From: Agelaius tricolor
Taxonomy: Eukaryota > Chordata > Aves > Passeriformes > Icteridae
Length of the DNA stretch: 64,000 nt
Reading direction: 5' to 3'
NCBI GenBank assembly: GCA_023055355.1
Contig: JALJCS010000001.1
Span: 93,295,381 to 93,359,380, forward strand
Below the pieces are notes generated by a model. The model did no database searches. It saw nothing but the letters and a program-made list of their open reading frames with translations, and was not told where the DNA came from. Of the stretch, positions 22,823 through 37,515 are shown piece by piece. Within the stretch, counting starts at the first letter, position 1. Every line of letters starts with the position of its first letter. Both the position numbers and the translations under genes were made by a program.

Positions 22823-25800
22823 TTTCTATAATTCTATAGATTTCTATAATTTTTTTAAGGAAAACTGAATCCTCTTCAGGCTCTCCTCCCTGAATTTGAT
22901 GGAAAATTGTTGCAGTAGTCCAATATAGAGATATACATGTGACTTGGCCAAAGACAGACACTACCTAACACTGTTAACATTGATAACAAGTATTAACAGT
23001 CTTCTGGCTGTGTTAACTTGGCAATTCAAACCATTTGCCTTCAAGCTCAAACTGCTATTACCTCCCAAGCAATATCACTTTTTCTATATTTGGCTAGAAA
23101 TTTAAATTTCTTCTTTTTGCGCTCGTATTTATTTCTGTCAGGCATAGGCATCCCTGACCAAAATTATATCTGCTGCTGAGCTATGCAAATGTTTTGTAAA
23201 AGTCCTTTGTATAAGGAGGTTGGCATAACTTTGTCAGTTTAGGTTTGAGGTTGTTCATGAATCTATGTTTTTAAATAAGAGGTGTATGTGTTCAATCTGG
23301 CTGTCCAAGGTCTGTCCAAAATTAAGAAATTAAATGAGTCTGGTGTTTTGCAATTTTTTACCTCTTTATAGCAGGTAAGTGTAGCAGAAAAGGACCCTAA
23401 GTGGTGTAGGGGCAGCTCTTTGCCCATGAGCTTGTTACTGGAGTGATTGCACTGATGTTTTGTCATTCGTGGTATTCTATTCTAGGAATTTTCCCTTATT
23501 CAGCAGTTTAGCACCCATTTTTCAGTTTTTGGAGTACATATCCTAAGTAGAAAACCACAATATCTGTTTCCATTCTTTGTCTAAAACAGCCAAATTTTTG
23601 GAATTCTTTACTGGTAGGCTGTATTTCAAATTGTCCTTTCTAAGAGTCATTACTGACACCAAATTTCATTTAAAGCTTTCTTGGGTGCCAAAATTGCCTC
23701 TTCTCAACCCATTTTGGTTTTTTGGTTGCTTGGTTGGTTGGTTTGCTTTGTTTTGGGGGGTTTTTCTTACAGTGAAAGCTAACTAAACAAGAACAACGGT
23801 CCCTGAAAACAGTTTTGTATTTAAATTGTCAATTTTGTTAAATCTCAAGAAATAGTAACACCTTAATCTTGTTCTTCAAATTGAAAGAAAATGCCCTGTA
23901 TTTCTCATTCTGTTGACAGCTTTCTCTGCATTTGTGTGCAGTTACACGGCTGGAGTGAGATAGGATTTAGGATATACAGAGTGATGTATATTTGGATGTC
24001 ATTTGCTTAGGGACCCAGGCAGAGAAAGAAGTTATAGGTATGCAGTGAAGTTAAAATACTTTTGTTTATTTAATTATTAAATAAACTTTTGGGCTACGTC
24101 GTGACCTTGAGTTACTTAGCACATGCATTGACTGAGTTGGTGAGAGCTCATCTTTCTCTCTCACTGCACTTTGTAGTTGCACAATACATAAAACATTGCC
24201 ATGTATGGCACGTTACAATGATGCAGCCATCTTTTCAGCAGTGTTAGGATGCAGGGGAAGTATTATCATCTCTTATCAGGTCGTTTCTGATCTGCTTTAT
24301 GTTCTGTGTTCTGTGGTCTCCAACAAAGAAGCACAGATGGTGTCCATGTGTCTATGCCTTATCCATGACTTTCCTGTCACATATTTCCCTTTTTCTGAGC
24401 TTCAGAAAGCTTCAGACCACATGCATCTTTCTCTCTCTGATTTATATTTTCACTGCTCCTTGTCCAGGTTGACAAATCTGAATCTTTTCCTATCAAAAAA
24501 CACATCTAAATGTGCAGAAGACACATCTAAATTTATTTTCAGCTCTAACACCTGTTGCAAATGCTGTACCAAGTAGATATCCTTTAAAATTTTACTTTTC
24601 TTCCTAAATATTGTTATGAAATGCATTATACCTTTTCTCTCCCTCTCTTAATCTTATCAGCAGATTGCTAGCAATAATTAATTTTCTTTTGTACAAAAGG
24701 AGACCTATTGTGTCAACATAACAGAAATATACCTGCTATCATCATGCACAGCAGCTCAGTTTACCAATCTAACCATGGATAAAATGTATAGGATAGTTAA
24801 GTCTTAAAACCAGTTAGTATCGATTTGCAAATATTTCATTTGGTATAATTTAGAATTAATTTATAAAAACATGATTTTCCTTAATATATAGAGTATAAAT
24901 ATTTTTAAGTGTGAAAAGAGCCTTAGAAATAAATTATAAAGTTTGTCAATTATTTGAGAGCACAGAGTTAGTAAGGAGCTTAAGACTGGGAAGTCAAATG
25001 TATAGACAAGGTTCTTCTCCTTCCTAGTCAGACAAAAGGAATGGACATTATTCAGTTCATAAAAGGATTCTGAAACATATTAACATAATTAGGGGTACAA
25101 TGCTGGTCCAAGTTTTGTTAGCTATTCTAGTGCCACCACAGCAAATTCCGTATGATTTTTACCAGAAGAGATTCTTAGCAATGCAATGCCAAGTACAAAT
25201 GGAAAATACATTTTCCCCCATTTAAAAGAAATAAATAATTCCAAATATTTTGATGGTGTCATGACAAAAGCAGCTGCAGTCTAAAACTTTGCATGTAAAT
25301 AGTCTTAATGAGGGGAAGTGTCTTTAACAGATGGGGTGTTGCAAAATTTTAAGGGAAAAAATCTTCACAAGCATTTTTTAAGAATTTCATGATAAAACGG
25401 ATAGATCCACACTTTTTATGAGACGAAGGGACAAGAGATCCTGCCTTTTCCCTCAGGCTTTCTTGTTTCTGGTTTCAGCTGAGGAAGAAGGTAATTGTAA
25501 GCAGCAGACTCTTAGCAACAAGTTGAAACCTGTACCGGCTTATTATAGCCTTCGGTAGTTGCTATGTACCTAGTTTTTTTTCTTGGAAAATGAATGGCTT
25601 CATTTACACAAGAAAATGCTGTTGAAATATCAGACAATGAATGTTCACTTATAAATGAAATTATTTGGTAAAAAATTATACAAAATGGACAAACACAGGT
25701 TTGTAGATAAAGTGATGATGGAGGTAGATTTCATCTTTCCCATGATGATGTATTGGCGTCATCCTCAGGGTTCAGTGGCCTTTTGTATTTCCATAAGACC

Positions 25801-28728
25801 TTTAAATGTCTCCTGAGGTGGATGAACCCATCACCAGCAGTCAAGAAAAAAAATTTCCAATGGAGTCTACAGATGGTAGTATTTGACTTTGGGGGGAGAA
25901 GTTTTTCCCCACAATGTACCAAATACTGGTTCCTAGGCAGATGCTGTTTTGTGTGATGCCAGGAAACCTGAGCTGTGTGTCACCCACATCTTCCAGAAGT
26001 ACCTGTGTGGCGTCAGCAACCACATCAGTATCCAGGCTCCAGCACTGATAAGGTAAGGCAGTGCAGGCAGATACGTGGGTTTGCTCAATTATGACTCCAG
26101 GGTCACCTAATGTGGTGTACTCAAGGCTAGGTTTTCATTGATCCTGATTCTGTCACTATAATTATGTTCATTATTTGCCTGCTGTTGAATTAAGCTCTTA
26201 CTTATTTCAAGTGCTTGAGCTTAGCTGAAAATGAGTTTTGAATTTCCTGATGGGATCAAAGGTTGTGAAACTTTTTTCTGAAAACTCAGACCATGCTGCA
26301 TTAATTAAATCTTCCTTCCTCTGTCAGCCATTCTTTAATAGACCTTGAGTCATTAACCTTCCTCTTTCTTTTTCTTTCATAATGTGAAGAAAACTCTTCA
26401 GCCTCAAAAGCAAAAGCACATTTCTTAGGACAATTATGAAAGGACCTTATTGTTTGTTTCAGTTGTGGCATAAAAAATGGTAATTTTATATCTCTCTGGC
26501 ATGCTTAGATCTGCTAATTATTAAATGCTTCCACATCACCAATGACTTTGTTTTCCTTTTTCACCTACTTATTTAAACATAACTTAAATATCTGGTGTTG
26601 TCTCCATCTGGCTTCTTCTGTACAAACTGTTCTTATACTTAGTGCTTTATAAAGGTCCTTGGGAGACAGGCAGCCTATCTCCTTCTCTGCCCAACTCTGT
26701 GTCCTGAAATGCCTTTAGTAACTCAGGGCACATTTCACTTTGCATCCATTGGCACTTTGCTGCTCCAGGACAGCCAAGTAACTGTCTTAGGGGAAGGAGA
26801 ATGTGCTCATTAAGGCAGAAGTTTCTACAGGAATACAAGGTCCTGCCTATGAACAGACCCGTGATAGCTCTTCACATGTGTGTTCATACAACTGATGATA
26901 CTCACATTATTAAGTTTTGCACACTAACTGATACCTTAATAACAACTCTCATTATTCATGAAGCAAGAATGCAAACACAAGGGTTAGGTACGTGCTTTCT
27001 TCCATTTGGGTGTATTATTTTCTTGAACGAGAACTACAGGACGAGAGGGATTTTTTTTTCTCCCACAGACATAATCTGAATTCTGGTTGTTTTCATATTG
27101 AATAGTTGAGCCTGAAAGGGAATGATTCCCAGTGCAGAAAGCCAGTCTAAAGTCCTCTGTATCACCTCATTCCTGTGAGGATCCCACACCAGAACCAGGT
27201 GGTGCAGCAGCAGAAAAAAGGATGAAGTGGCTTAGTCTGGTGAAGGCCACTGGGGTCTGTCCGTGGTTCTATCACTTGGATCAAGATTGCCAAACCCTTA
27301 CCTACAGCTCCTGATGTTATAGTGTCTGTTCCACCCTTGAAAATCAGCAAGACTTCAGCAATGTTCTGCCTTATAGAAAAAAATTATACAACTCCTTCTA
27401 AGCTTTGCAAAAATAGTTGTAAGAGTGAGACAACACATGTTGTCTCCTGTCTTTGCTGAGGCAAAGATTGATGGACTTAAGTTGTCATTTGCAGCTTCTG
27501 GGTTTCTGTTTGTGCGTGTGACATAACATGACAGAACAGTACATCCAAACACTGAGAGGTTTCTGCCTTGTACAACACAGCTCAGATTTCCAGCTCACTC
27601 CTAATTTGCAGAACAATTAATAGTCATCAAAGTGTAATTTAAAGCTACCAATAGCTGGAATATTGTAGTGACTCCTTGGTTTGTTTCTGTGCTTTGTTCA
27701 TATTGAAGCATTTGCTCCAAGACTGTAATTTTTCTGTTGTGCTGTTGCTTTTTGAAATCTCTCATAGAGAGCTAAAAGAAGTATTTTAAAATTGTTGCCA
27801 TTATTATTTTACAAGTGCACAGTATTTAGTGTTCAGGAGGATGACTTGAGCTTGATAATATAGTCAGAGATTATGATTGTACTTCAAGTTGAGGTCATTC
27901 TTTTAAAGTCATAAATGTCTTTCTAGTTTCTTCTGCATGTCATAGTACAGTCTATCATCTAAGGACATGGCAGAAAAAATGGTATTTTGTATCTATTCTC
28001 CCTCCTGTATCATTCATACACATTTGAGTTATGACATTGAGACATTCATTTCAATATAATGAAATTTATTTTTGCCCTCATAGGATTATTTTAAGCAAGA
28101 AATGTTTGGAGAAAATATTTAATTTGCCAGCACAGTTGATGTATTCAGCAAGGCAATTTGATTGCATTAAAATGTCTCCAAGAAAATAACATGCTTGGCT
28201 AACACATAATGCATAGTAAAAACTGCTGCTAGCAATTCTTGACAAGCACTGAAAGATGTTATGTCAAAATAAAATGAAAAAAATAAAAAAAAAAATTGCT
28301 GTTCATAAATGATTTTTCTTACAATTCTCTCTTGTTTAGCACATTGTAGCCCTCAAGAATCTTCCTCTCTCCTTTGCTCCACGTAAGTTGGGTATTTAAA
28401 TACGTATTAAACATCAATTAGAAGTAAGTTGTATAAATTGCACATGTTGGGAGAGGGCAGAGAAAATTCCAAAGCTCAAAGCTCTGTATTATGCAGTTCA
28501 CAGCAAGCTCTGACCATAAGGTTGTCTGCTGACAGCTGGACACCACCATGAAATCCTGCTCCCTTACCACTGATCATATCATACAGTATTTTGGGAGGGG
28601 TTGAGGAGGAGATCAGGTTGATGTCTCTTAGAAATGGAATTCAGGGTCCACAATCCATTTGGTTGATTCACTCCGATTTCAGGAAAATTCTTTTTGTGGC
28701 ATTAAATCTTTCTGGAAGATTAAAAATG
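22823..28728. other. unique noncoding DNA
   Basis: No recognised transposon and no supported gene over about 6 kb. A T/G-rich patch with repeated GGTT words occurs at about 23705-23765. Open frames at 24.2-24.6 kb (126 codons) and smaller ones show no recognisable domain. The stretches at about 27600-27900 and 28080-28270 look like unique, enhancer-type sequence, but nothing decisive is visible. Confidence 0.5.
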
Positions 28729-28729
28729 T

Positions 28730-28764
28730 GGAGGGGTAGGAAGGTCGGGAGGAGGAGGAGGGAG
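28730..28764 (+). repeat. G-rich purine tract
   Basis: A run of GG to GGGG blocks separated by 1-3 bases ends in a (GGA)n-like stretch. It could form a two-tetrad G-quadruplex or triplex; no stable three-tetrad arrangement of four GGG runs is present. No gene depends on it visibly. Confidence 0.5.
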
Positions 28765-28765
28765 T

Positions 28766-31700
28766 CTTGGATATCGGGAGTAGTGTGAATATTTAAGACT
28801 TCCCTCAAGGCCCCCTGACCTGCAGAGATTTTTGAGACAGATTCCCCAAATCCTGCTTCTCCTGGAAGGTCACTAATTTAGCTGTGAATCTCCACAATCT
28901 TCCTTGTGGGCAGGTTGGATCTCCAGTGGCATCAACAGCTCCCACCTGTGCATTACTGGGCCATGAAGAGCTAATAGGATCTGCCTTACTGCATTTATTT
29001 CTGCTCTACAATACAAAATTCTGCACAAGAAAAGTCAAATCCTTGTTTAGCTATGACCATTTGGGATTCAAAGCAAACCTTGATCTTTTATGCGGATAGA
29101 ATTTGATCCACATTGTTAAAATTGGCCCAAAGGAGAAGGTACTTACTTGATTCCATGTTCCTGTCCAATTATTTTTTCCTCCTCAAGGCTTATGGGGAAT
29201 ATGGAGGAATAAAAGTAGGAGCAAATGTATATTAGACAGATCCTTGGAGTTTTATTTGCTTTAGTTCAGGATTTGCAGAGGCCAGCTTGTGTTGTTGGTA
29301 ATCCCTTAATATGGTTGCCTCTGCTGGTCTTAAATTGATGACTCAGAAGTGATAGCACTCTGAGGCTGTGGAAGATCAATACATGTAGGTTTTTTCAGTA
29401 CCCTTCATTACTTTTTGTGGTTTATTTCTCTCTTGACTAGCACACGACTCAGCCTCGTGGACTGAGTTCCTTGCAAGTCCACCTTGACAGCGAAATAATT
29501 GAAAACTTTGCTAAAGGAAGATAAATAAAACTTGAAAATATGTTATCTACAAGAGTTATGTTGGTTTGTAGTTCTGAGCTGCAGCAAACTTCTTCGCAAC
29601 AAATAGTTTTACATTATTTTAAATGCTATGGAAATTAAAATTTTCAACCTGCCTGAAGAAAACTTTTCTCAGAGTCATGCCTAGGTCCCTTTCTGGCATG
29701 CTAGAAAGACATGACAAAAGCTGGTAGCTGACTGGCAATGGTGATCAATGAATCACACCTATGTAGAGGAAGATGTTTCAGGGTAGAATAAGGTGCTTGT
29801 GGTCTACTAACAGTGTCTGAAATGAAATACACCTGAGGAGGCTTGGGAACCCATCCCTTCTGGGAAAATAAATCATACCACTACACTTGGTAGAACTGAG
29901 TATTCCAGAGTGGAACTGGTCAGAGTAGTATAAACATTAGTGAAAATTATAACATTTGTATTTGTTCTGACTGCATGCTGTAGTGATAATAATATTCACA
30001 GTCAGAGACAGCTCTCATCTTATTGGACTCATTGCAGAGCATTGCCAGCCCACTCCTCAAAAAAGATTTTTACTTTAGTGAAAGGAGCTATTTACATCAG
30101 TGTTTGCTGCTTTTAATTGTTTAAAGTAACAGCATGTTTCTTTTGACAAGGGTGATGACAACAGATATGTACCTGTAGAGAAAAGATACAGATTTTGCTG
30201 AAATGTTGAAAGAGACATGCCCCTCTAAAAAATGTATGGGTCTTGTACAGACCTCAGTGGGCACAGAATGAGGGTAACAATGAGCTGTCTGGTAGATGAG
30301 GAGGGGTTTAGGCACTATCAGCTTCCCAAGGCTAAAGGCACTGGAGCCCCAGTTGCAGAGGCAGAGAAAACTATCCCCTCATCCAAACTGGCAGCTGCTG
30401 AGTTTCTTTTCCCTTGTCCCAGTAAATGATCGTGCTGTGATGTCAGTTAAATTTCTGTCCAGTTTTAACAACTTGTTTAAATAAAAAAAAAATATGTTAT
30501 AAAGAGCTGTTGACACCTCAGGGATATCTCTGGAAAACTTTGTGTTTTGAAACAATTTTGCAGATGCCATATTAGAAGAACTTTGGCCTTCTCCACATGA
30601 TTTCTGCATTTTATTTACAAGAGATGCTTGCATAGGAACATGATCATGTTTCAGAATGAATTTTGCTCCTGCTTATTTGTTATTTGAAATTCTCACTTTC
30701 CAGCTGACTCCACAGCCATTATGTGATTCACTCTGCTGTGTTACCAACTGCAGCCCTCTCTAATGTGTTTATAACACCTTTACTAAATACATTTTTGAAT
30801 AGACATTCCTGTTGGATGGAGGACTATAATTTTTATTTATTGTGGTGAGAATATCTGTATAATACAGCTACAGTTGTATTAGTATGAAGGATGCCTCTAT
30901 CTATAGAGCAATGAAATATACTGATTTAACAACAGCTATAGCACCACCAAACTGCAGTCTTTGAACAATATTGGTTTGGCTGATGAGACAGCACTGCAAG
31001 GAGGCTCAAATTGCTGGGATGATGGAGATTGCACAGACTTTTTCTTCCTGTGGTCGAAAGAAATTTTTTCAGATAATTTTGTTTTACTTATCCAAGACTA
31101 TAAGGAAAAGTAAATAGCAAAGACCATTTTCTGCACAGTACAAGCACGACCACAGAATGGAGCACAGGAGAGGAGGCAGTAGGGCAGTGCTCACCCAAAC
31201 AGTGCTGCACCAGGGGAAAGGATTCATCTCCTCCCCAGCATCCAGCCCTGCCCTACCCTGGACCCTGTCTCAGCCCTGTTTAAGCCATTGTGCCTGAGCA
31301 GCAAAGAGGATCAGAGCACTCACTGGGCTGGGCAACAACTACCTTCTGCCTCCAGTATCAATTTTCACCCACCTTGGTGAATGAGCTGTGGAGGTGAGGA
31401 CAGCTCCAGGCAGCACCCATGGCTCAACCTGCACTTGTAGCCATGGCCCAGAGCACCAGCAGGCAGGTCAGCAGTGAAGGAAGAAACTCGGATTCTGTCA
31501 ATGACATCTCTGAATTTTCAGACAATGTAGCATATTTTCTTCTTTAGTCCAGTCTGCCTTTGCAGAGCAGGATGCTTGGTCATACAGGTACATAACTCCC
31601 AATTGTCACTAGTACAGGAAGAAAGGAAAATGTACGATCAGAGTTTTTCTTTCAGGAAAACTGTAAAACCTTTGCAAACAAGAGGAAATATGGAAGCTTC

Positions 31701-32554
31701 CCATAAAATTAATTTGCATGGCTTTCTACTGGCTTGGGTGGTTGGCACACCTATGATTTCTTTGTATAGGCTTCAGCACATCAGAATGAACCATGGGAGG
31801 CATCATGTGCTTGGAACTGTTGGAACTTCAACAGACAGGTATTTTACCAGCACTTGGAACAATGTGGAACAATTTCTACACACACCCCTACTACATACAG
31901 CAGGAACAAATGAAATAATGAATGAAAATTTTATAAGGTTGTTTCTTTGATTGTTTTTTCTTTTTCAGGAAGATTACGCCATACCTCAAATTCTGGTCTG
32001 TACCCGGGGTTTTTTTCCAGCTGAGAGTGAGAAAACAAGATATTGATTCTGTGAAGATGTTTGAGTTGATTGCTCAGTCTTGCAGCAGGGTTTTTCCCAG
32101 GAGCTATCAAACCTTAATACTCTCTGAAAAGCAGAAGGAAGAGCTTTGGTGCAGGCTCCTTTTTACTTCTAAATAAATAAGTGTATAAAAAAACACCCCT
32201 AAGTTCAACCCATCTTCTCTGTATGCTCCTTACCAGATTTTTGTGAATGGAAAATTGTTCACTGAAAATGACTGAAGTTTTTCCTAACCCTTTAGACTGT
32301 AAACAAATGCAAATAAATGGGAGATAGTAGTTTGCAAACATTTCTCTTGAAATAAAAATAAATAACTTGGACATTCCTCTATGATGTTGCTTATGTCACT
32401 GTTGATTAGTCATATTTCTATAATAAATGCCTTGAAAATTCTACACATGCTTATTAGTGCCAGTGAAAATATTCTCTGGTCTTCCATTTAACTTTGGCAT
32501 ATTATGTACAAAAGACCTATTCTCCTAATTTAAATAAATAAACATCAGTTTGCT
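28766..32554. other. unique noncoding DNA
   Basis: No repeat family recognised. A GC-richer segment lies at about 31140-31470 without CpG enrichment. A 124-codon frame at 31576-31950 has no ATG at its beginning and no recognisable domain, so it is left out as a gene. Confidence 0.5.
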
Positions 32555-32587
32555 CTTTGCAAACTTTGCATGGCTTTGCAAAGCCAT
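32555..32587. repeat. CTTTGCA cluster with 18-bp perfect palindrome
   Basis: CTTTGCA occurs three times in 33 bp. The last copy is inside a perfect palindrome, ATGGCTTTGCAAAGCCAT (32570-32587). TTTGCA-type words resemble POU or C/EBP half-sites, which makes binding possible but unproven. Confidence 0.75.
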
Positions 32588-35500
32588 TCATTAAAAAAAA
32601 GCAAACTACTAATGTACTGGTGTTTACAGTTAGAAGATCTTGTAGTAAATTAGATGTTTGTCAAGTGCAGTTGGGAAGAAAGCTTATATTTACTTTTTAT
32701 TTTTTGAATATGCATATTTATTTAAAAGTCAGTCATACTACTGTATCTTAATTCCTGAAATCAATAGGATTTTCATGTCATAAACATATTAAGAAAAATT
32801 AATCCATGTTAGATTTTGAATGATATAAGCACGTTAAAAAAACCATTATTTTAATAAGAAGACAGTTTATGAATTTTCTTAAAATGATTATTCATTCATC
32901 TAGAATGATTATAATATTATTGAGAGAACAAAATGCAGGGTTTTTTTCTTACACCATGTGGATAAATATTTCAAAACAATTTTTCTGCAGACAGGAAGGT
33001 TTCTAGGCATATATATGATGACAAATGGAAAAGAAGTCACAACAGAAAAATAAAACTCTGATTGAGTTGGCATATGTATCTTTGTATTGAATTCTTCTTC
33101 CTCTTTTATCTAATACTATACTCCCTCTTTTTTTTCTTCCTATATTAGTAAATCTGGGTTCACAGACAATGAGAGCTTGTCCCAACCTCCAGTCATGATG
33201 TGGTGGCAGTGTTGTCATAAATTCTATTTAAAGGTACACTGATTTTAGCCTTATTACCATAAATCTGTGGTGCAACATCTTTTCCACACATTAGCATCAA
33301 GTAGAGAAAGCGTTCTTTATGGCCAGGCTCATGAAAAGCATACAGTCCACCACTTATTTGACCATTCAAAGTGAATAAAACACCTTTTGCAGAACTTTAA
33401 GTCTTGTGGTAAATAGACGCCTCCCTATCTACTTCCACAGCCATCTTCACCCTCTGTATCTAGAGGCTAGCCTTTGGCTACCCACTCTTGACTGACTTGC
33501 TAGTCACTCTTTTGGGCCTTGTCCCTGGCTTAAAAACCCTTCTTAACCCAGCTTTGCATCCAGGACAAGAAACAGCTTTTATGTCATCAGTTGCAAGGTT
33601 GTCCACTAGTCACACATAATCTTCCAAACGACTACACCTCCCAAATACAGACCCTGCAGCCCTCTCACCAAAGCAATTACTAAACCATGGGCTAAGTTCT
33701 CCCAGGAAAACAGGCTCAGCAGAAGCACAAGATCAGCCCTTGGTAGTGCCTAATGTTGCAGGTTTCTGGGTTATTAATCCACCATCTCTCACATGGGCAC
33801 AGATTGGGACCTTGGGCCTGCTGCAGAGTGTGCAGCAGGAAACTTTTGTAAGGGTGATGATAACTGACAATCACCTCAGTGTCTCAAAGCACATCTGTTT
33901 TCATGAAAAAGAAGAAGTTAAATTTATTTATCTTCACAGCCCCTCAATGTTTACGTTGAGGAGTGGGGTTGAATGTCATGGCTGAGCAGGGCTGCATCAC
34001 AGAAAATCCTGCTACCTGCCTCTCAGTAGAAATAATCCATGAGATCCCATACACTGTCAAGCTGCTGGAGAAAGGAGAGAAGAGCTTATAGCGACATGAG
34101 TAAGTGTGCTAAAGCCCTGTGCTGCCAGCAGTCACTGTGTCTGGGCTCCCCAGTCAGCTCTCGGATATACACCTTGGCTGTCTCCTAACTCCACACTGGC
34201 ATGAGACTTGAGCACACACCAGCCCCAAGTGCCCTGGTTTCCTCAGGAATTAAAGCCCTGCGACAAACAGGAGCCTTCATAAACACCCAGCTTGGCCTCA
34301 GTCTGGGCAATTGGAGACAACCTGCTCCTGCTATGATGCACAGCTGGAGATTAGTTTGGGTCTTTTTTTTTTTCTTCCTTAAAAAGAAAGAGCTTGAGAA
34401 AAGCTCAATTCTCATCTGACACAAATCATGATGTCTTCACTGCGCCTGATGGGGCTTAACTGATTTTGTTTAACTTGGGATCTGGAATACTCTTTAGTGG
34501 CTGTATAAATAATTTGCAGGATTCCGGTACAGGACAGATACTGCATTTCTGAATCTGGTGGCAATGTACCACATAAACAAGCGGTAGATCTTAACCACCA
34601 GACATAAAAAATCATTGCATGAATGGATATTGATACAGGCAATAAGCTCCATGGCCTTTGACTGGGATTTCAAAACCAGTTTATTTTACTGCCCTAATAT
34701 GCCTTAATGGAACTGTAAATGACACAGAAATATAATTGTTCTTTAAAAATCAAATAGCATGAGCTTTAAAGTCAAGAATTTGCATCCAGAGAACATAATT
34801 GGGAAAATAACAAAGTTTATGATACTAAATCAGCAGCAAAATATATCCCCACTGTCCCTTCAGTGGTGTAATCTTCACGTGTCTTCTGTATCAAGATGAG
34901 CTTAGACCATTCCAATAGAACCCAATCATTTTCATCTAGGTAAAGTAATGGTGTTGTAGGTGGCATCTTTTGCTTCAGTTTAGGAATCTCTAGAAAAGAT
35001 AAAATAAATATTTAATGATTCTCCAGCAATTATTTTTAGTGTGTGTTGCCATCTTAAGAGTACTAGTGAATACCAATGACATTATCTGATAAAATTGCTC
35101 CCACTTCACTCTAAACTGGTGTGTCAAAATTACATCAGTACTTTGCAAGTTGTTGCCATATGTTAGTAACTGATTTTAGTAAAATTATTGCAAGTGGTTT
35201 TTTTGTCTACAGGGTCCCATGACCTCTCACAGATGTGAAAATTTTAGCAGCTTTCAGAAATTAAGACAATATTTTTACTCTTGCATTTTTTTTTCATTCT
35301 GAACTACAGAGCACTGAGGAGATTTTGTAAGAAATGGTTAAATTTTGAGTTCAGAATCCTTATTTCCCAAGCCACTTTCCATGTTCATATAATAGTTCCT
35401 TTAAGCAATTCACTGTGTTCATATAACAAATTTCAACTCTGCCTGATTCTGCCCACTTCATGCCTAATTTTGAGACCTAGTTTCATCTAAGAGAAAATGT

Positions 35501-37515
35501 GATATTTCTAGTAAAAAGAGAACCATAGCTAAAATCTACTAGCTAGAAAATAATGCAAAGAAGGAAGGCATACATTAGCTCTAATTATTGGAAGATGTAA
35601 CTAAGTTTCTTTAATGTGAACTAATGGGGGAAAGATACTGCTACTCACTTTCAAAGAAATCAACACTGATTGCCAATTAAACAACAGCAAGCAATGGGTC
35701 CCTCTGATCTATGCATCCCTCAGCCCAGGCAAGGAAAATAATATTAACCAACTTACTTGTGTAGAATGGAGCAGGATGTGGACATTTGTCTCTGTATAAT
35801 CACTAATGAATTTGAAATGATCTGTGGAATGACAAAAGCCATTGGTTGGCTTTTGAGTTGGTGCTCAAAAAATATTGGGAATGCTGTGTATAGCCCCTGT
35901 TGTGCAGTTTATATGAAGACCTGTGCATAGGGCAAGAGCAGCAACCTACAACAGCAAAAGAAAAAATGCAAAGAGGCTGATCTGTTTATTTCTTGCATTT
36001 ATTCTAATCTTCAGTCTGTGCTTCTGAAAGTGCTGCTATTTTAGTTTAGATCATGTTTCAAGAATTCTGCTAGTTTTTTTGGTTTAGTTGTTTCTCCCCC
36101 TACCTGGATGAAATTTGAACACAAAAGTTAAAATACCAAGAAAAAAGCAGCTGTTTAAATTTCCCAGAATTTGCTTTGAAAGCTGCTGTTGTGGAAGTAC
36201 AAGTTTCTTGTCTTTTTTATTTTTTCCGACACAGCACACTAATTGGGTGCCATTTCACCATGGCAATAGGACAGTGTTTCCTACTTTTGATCAAAGTCTT
36301 CCATACCTGTTGTAAAAATGATCATTTACATGAAATGGGAAAAAAAAAGGCTGAGGAGGAAAGTAATGAAACCTCTGCACCTGATTTGCAATACAGTTGT
36401 GTTTTGTGGAAATGAACTGGAGGCAAGGTCTCAGCAGGTGCATTGCCAGTGAATGCAGGAGGGGACCAGGCTCCACTATGACCGAAAATTGCCTTTTGAT
36501 ATTTCTGATACCCCATAGGGTGGGGGTATGGGACAATCCTTGGTAGAAATAAAACATTCAGATGGAAACATCCCGAACAGCAGTATTTGTGACTGGCAAT
36601 AATCAGTGAGGAAAGTGACACCATTTTTCAATCTGGAAAAATACACCTTTAGAGAATTTAACTTTTCCACGTACTGTTATGAACTCTTCAATCTCTTTCA
36701 GCTACACCAATACAGAGTAGACTGTACTGATTGGTTATAAATCCATCCTTTTCCTGCCTTTCTTGCTCAGGTGAATCATGTTTTTTTGGTTCTTTCTTTT
36801 CTCAGTGACTCAGTTATGTAACAAGCAGTGATACACTTCTATAAAGAAGCTTATCCATGACTTGCAAGTTCTCAACATGAATTTTCCAAGATCAGGTTTT
36901 AAGGACAGCCCTATGTTTAATTCCCCTGATAATTTTCACTTCCCCCTAATTTTGTCTTTACTCTCCAGAGGAAAATAATTTTGTTCTGTACATCACTTGA
37001 GTTTGCTCTGGAGGCCAGATCCGGCTGGAGGAGAGAATCTGTTTTGAGACACAGTAATTGCCATACTTCCCCAGTCTCACATAAATTCACCTGGGCAGCC
37101 CATCCTGGTGGGGTACAAAAATTTTCAGGTCTTTGAAGCACAGGCTTGAAGAAATTGCAAAACGACATTTAGGAAATCCTGAGACAAAATATGTTGTGAA
37201 TAAGAAGTTGTTTGCTAGTTCATTAATAAATCCTTTCTCATGATAGCAGTTTTGCCTAAGGACCAAAAAGTAAAGCAAAGGGAACAGCATACTGAAGAAG
37301 TTGAAAGTACAATCCAAATCTAGATTTCGTACCATTTTTATAATAGTAATTAATACAAGAAAATCATGCTATTGCTCATATGCAGAACTTTCTGTAGTGT
37401 AAATACTAGTTAGCATTTCAACTTTTTCACTAAAGGAAGAGAGATAATTGGTGCAATAGAATGTCAGGATGTTTAAATGCTTTGAAGGACATAAAAGACA
37501 TGGATCTGGAATATG
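32588..37515. other. unique noncoding DNA
   Basis: No gene or recognised repeat. The stretch 33400-34420 is GC-richer with a TTAAAA word, but no LTR ends could be fixed. Overlapping frames at 36.1-36.7 kb on both strands are typical chance shadows. Confidence 0.5.

Noticed and set aside
31576..31950. 124-codon plus-strand open frame
   Set aside because: No ATG at its beginning, no recognised domain and no flanking splice signals I can support.
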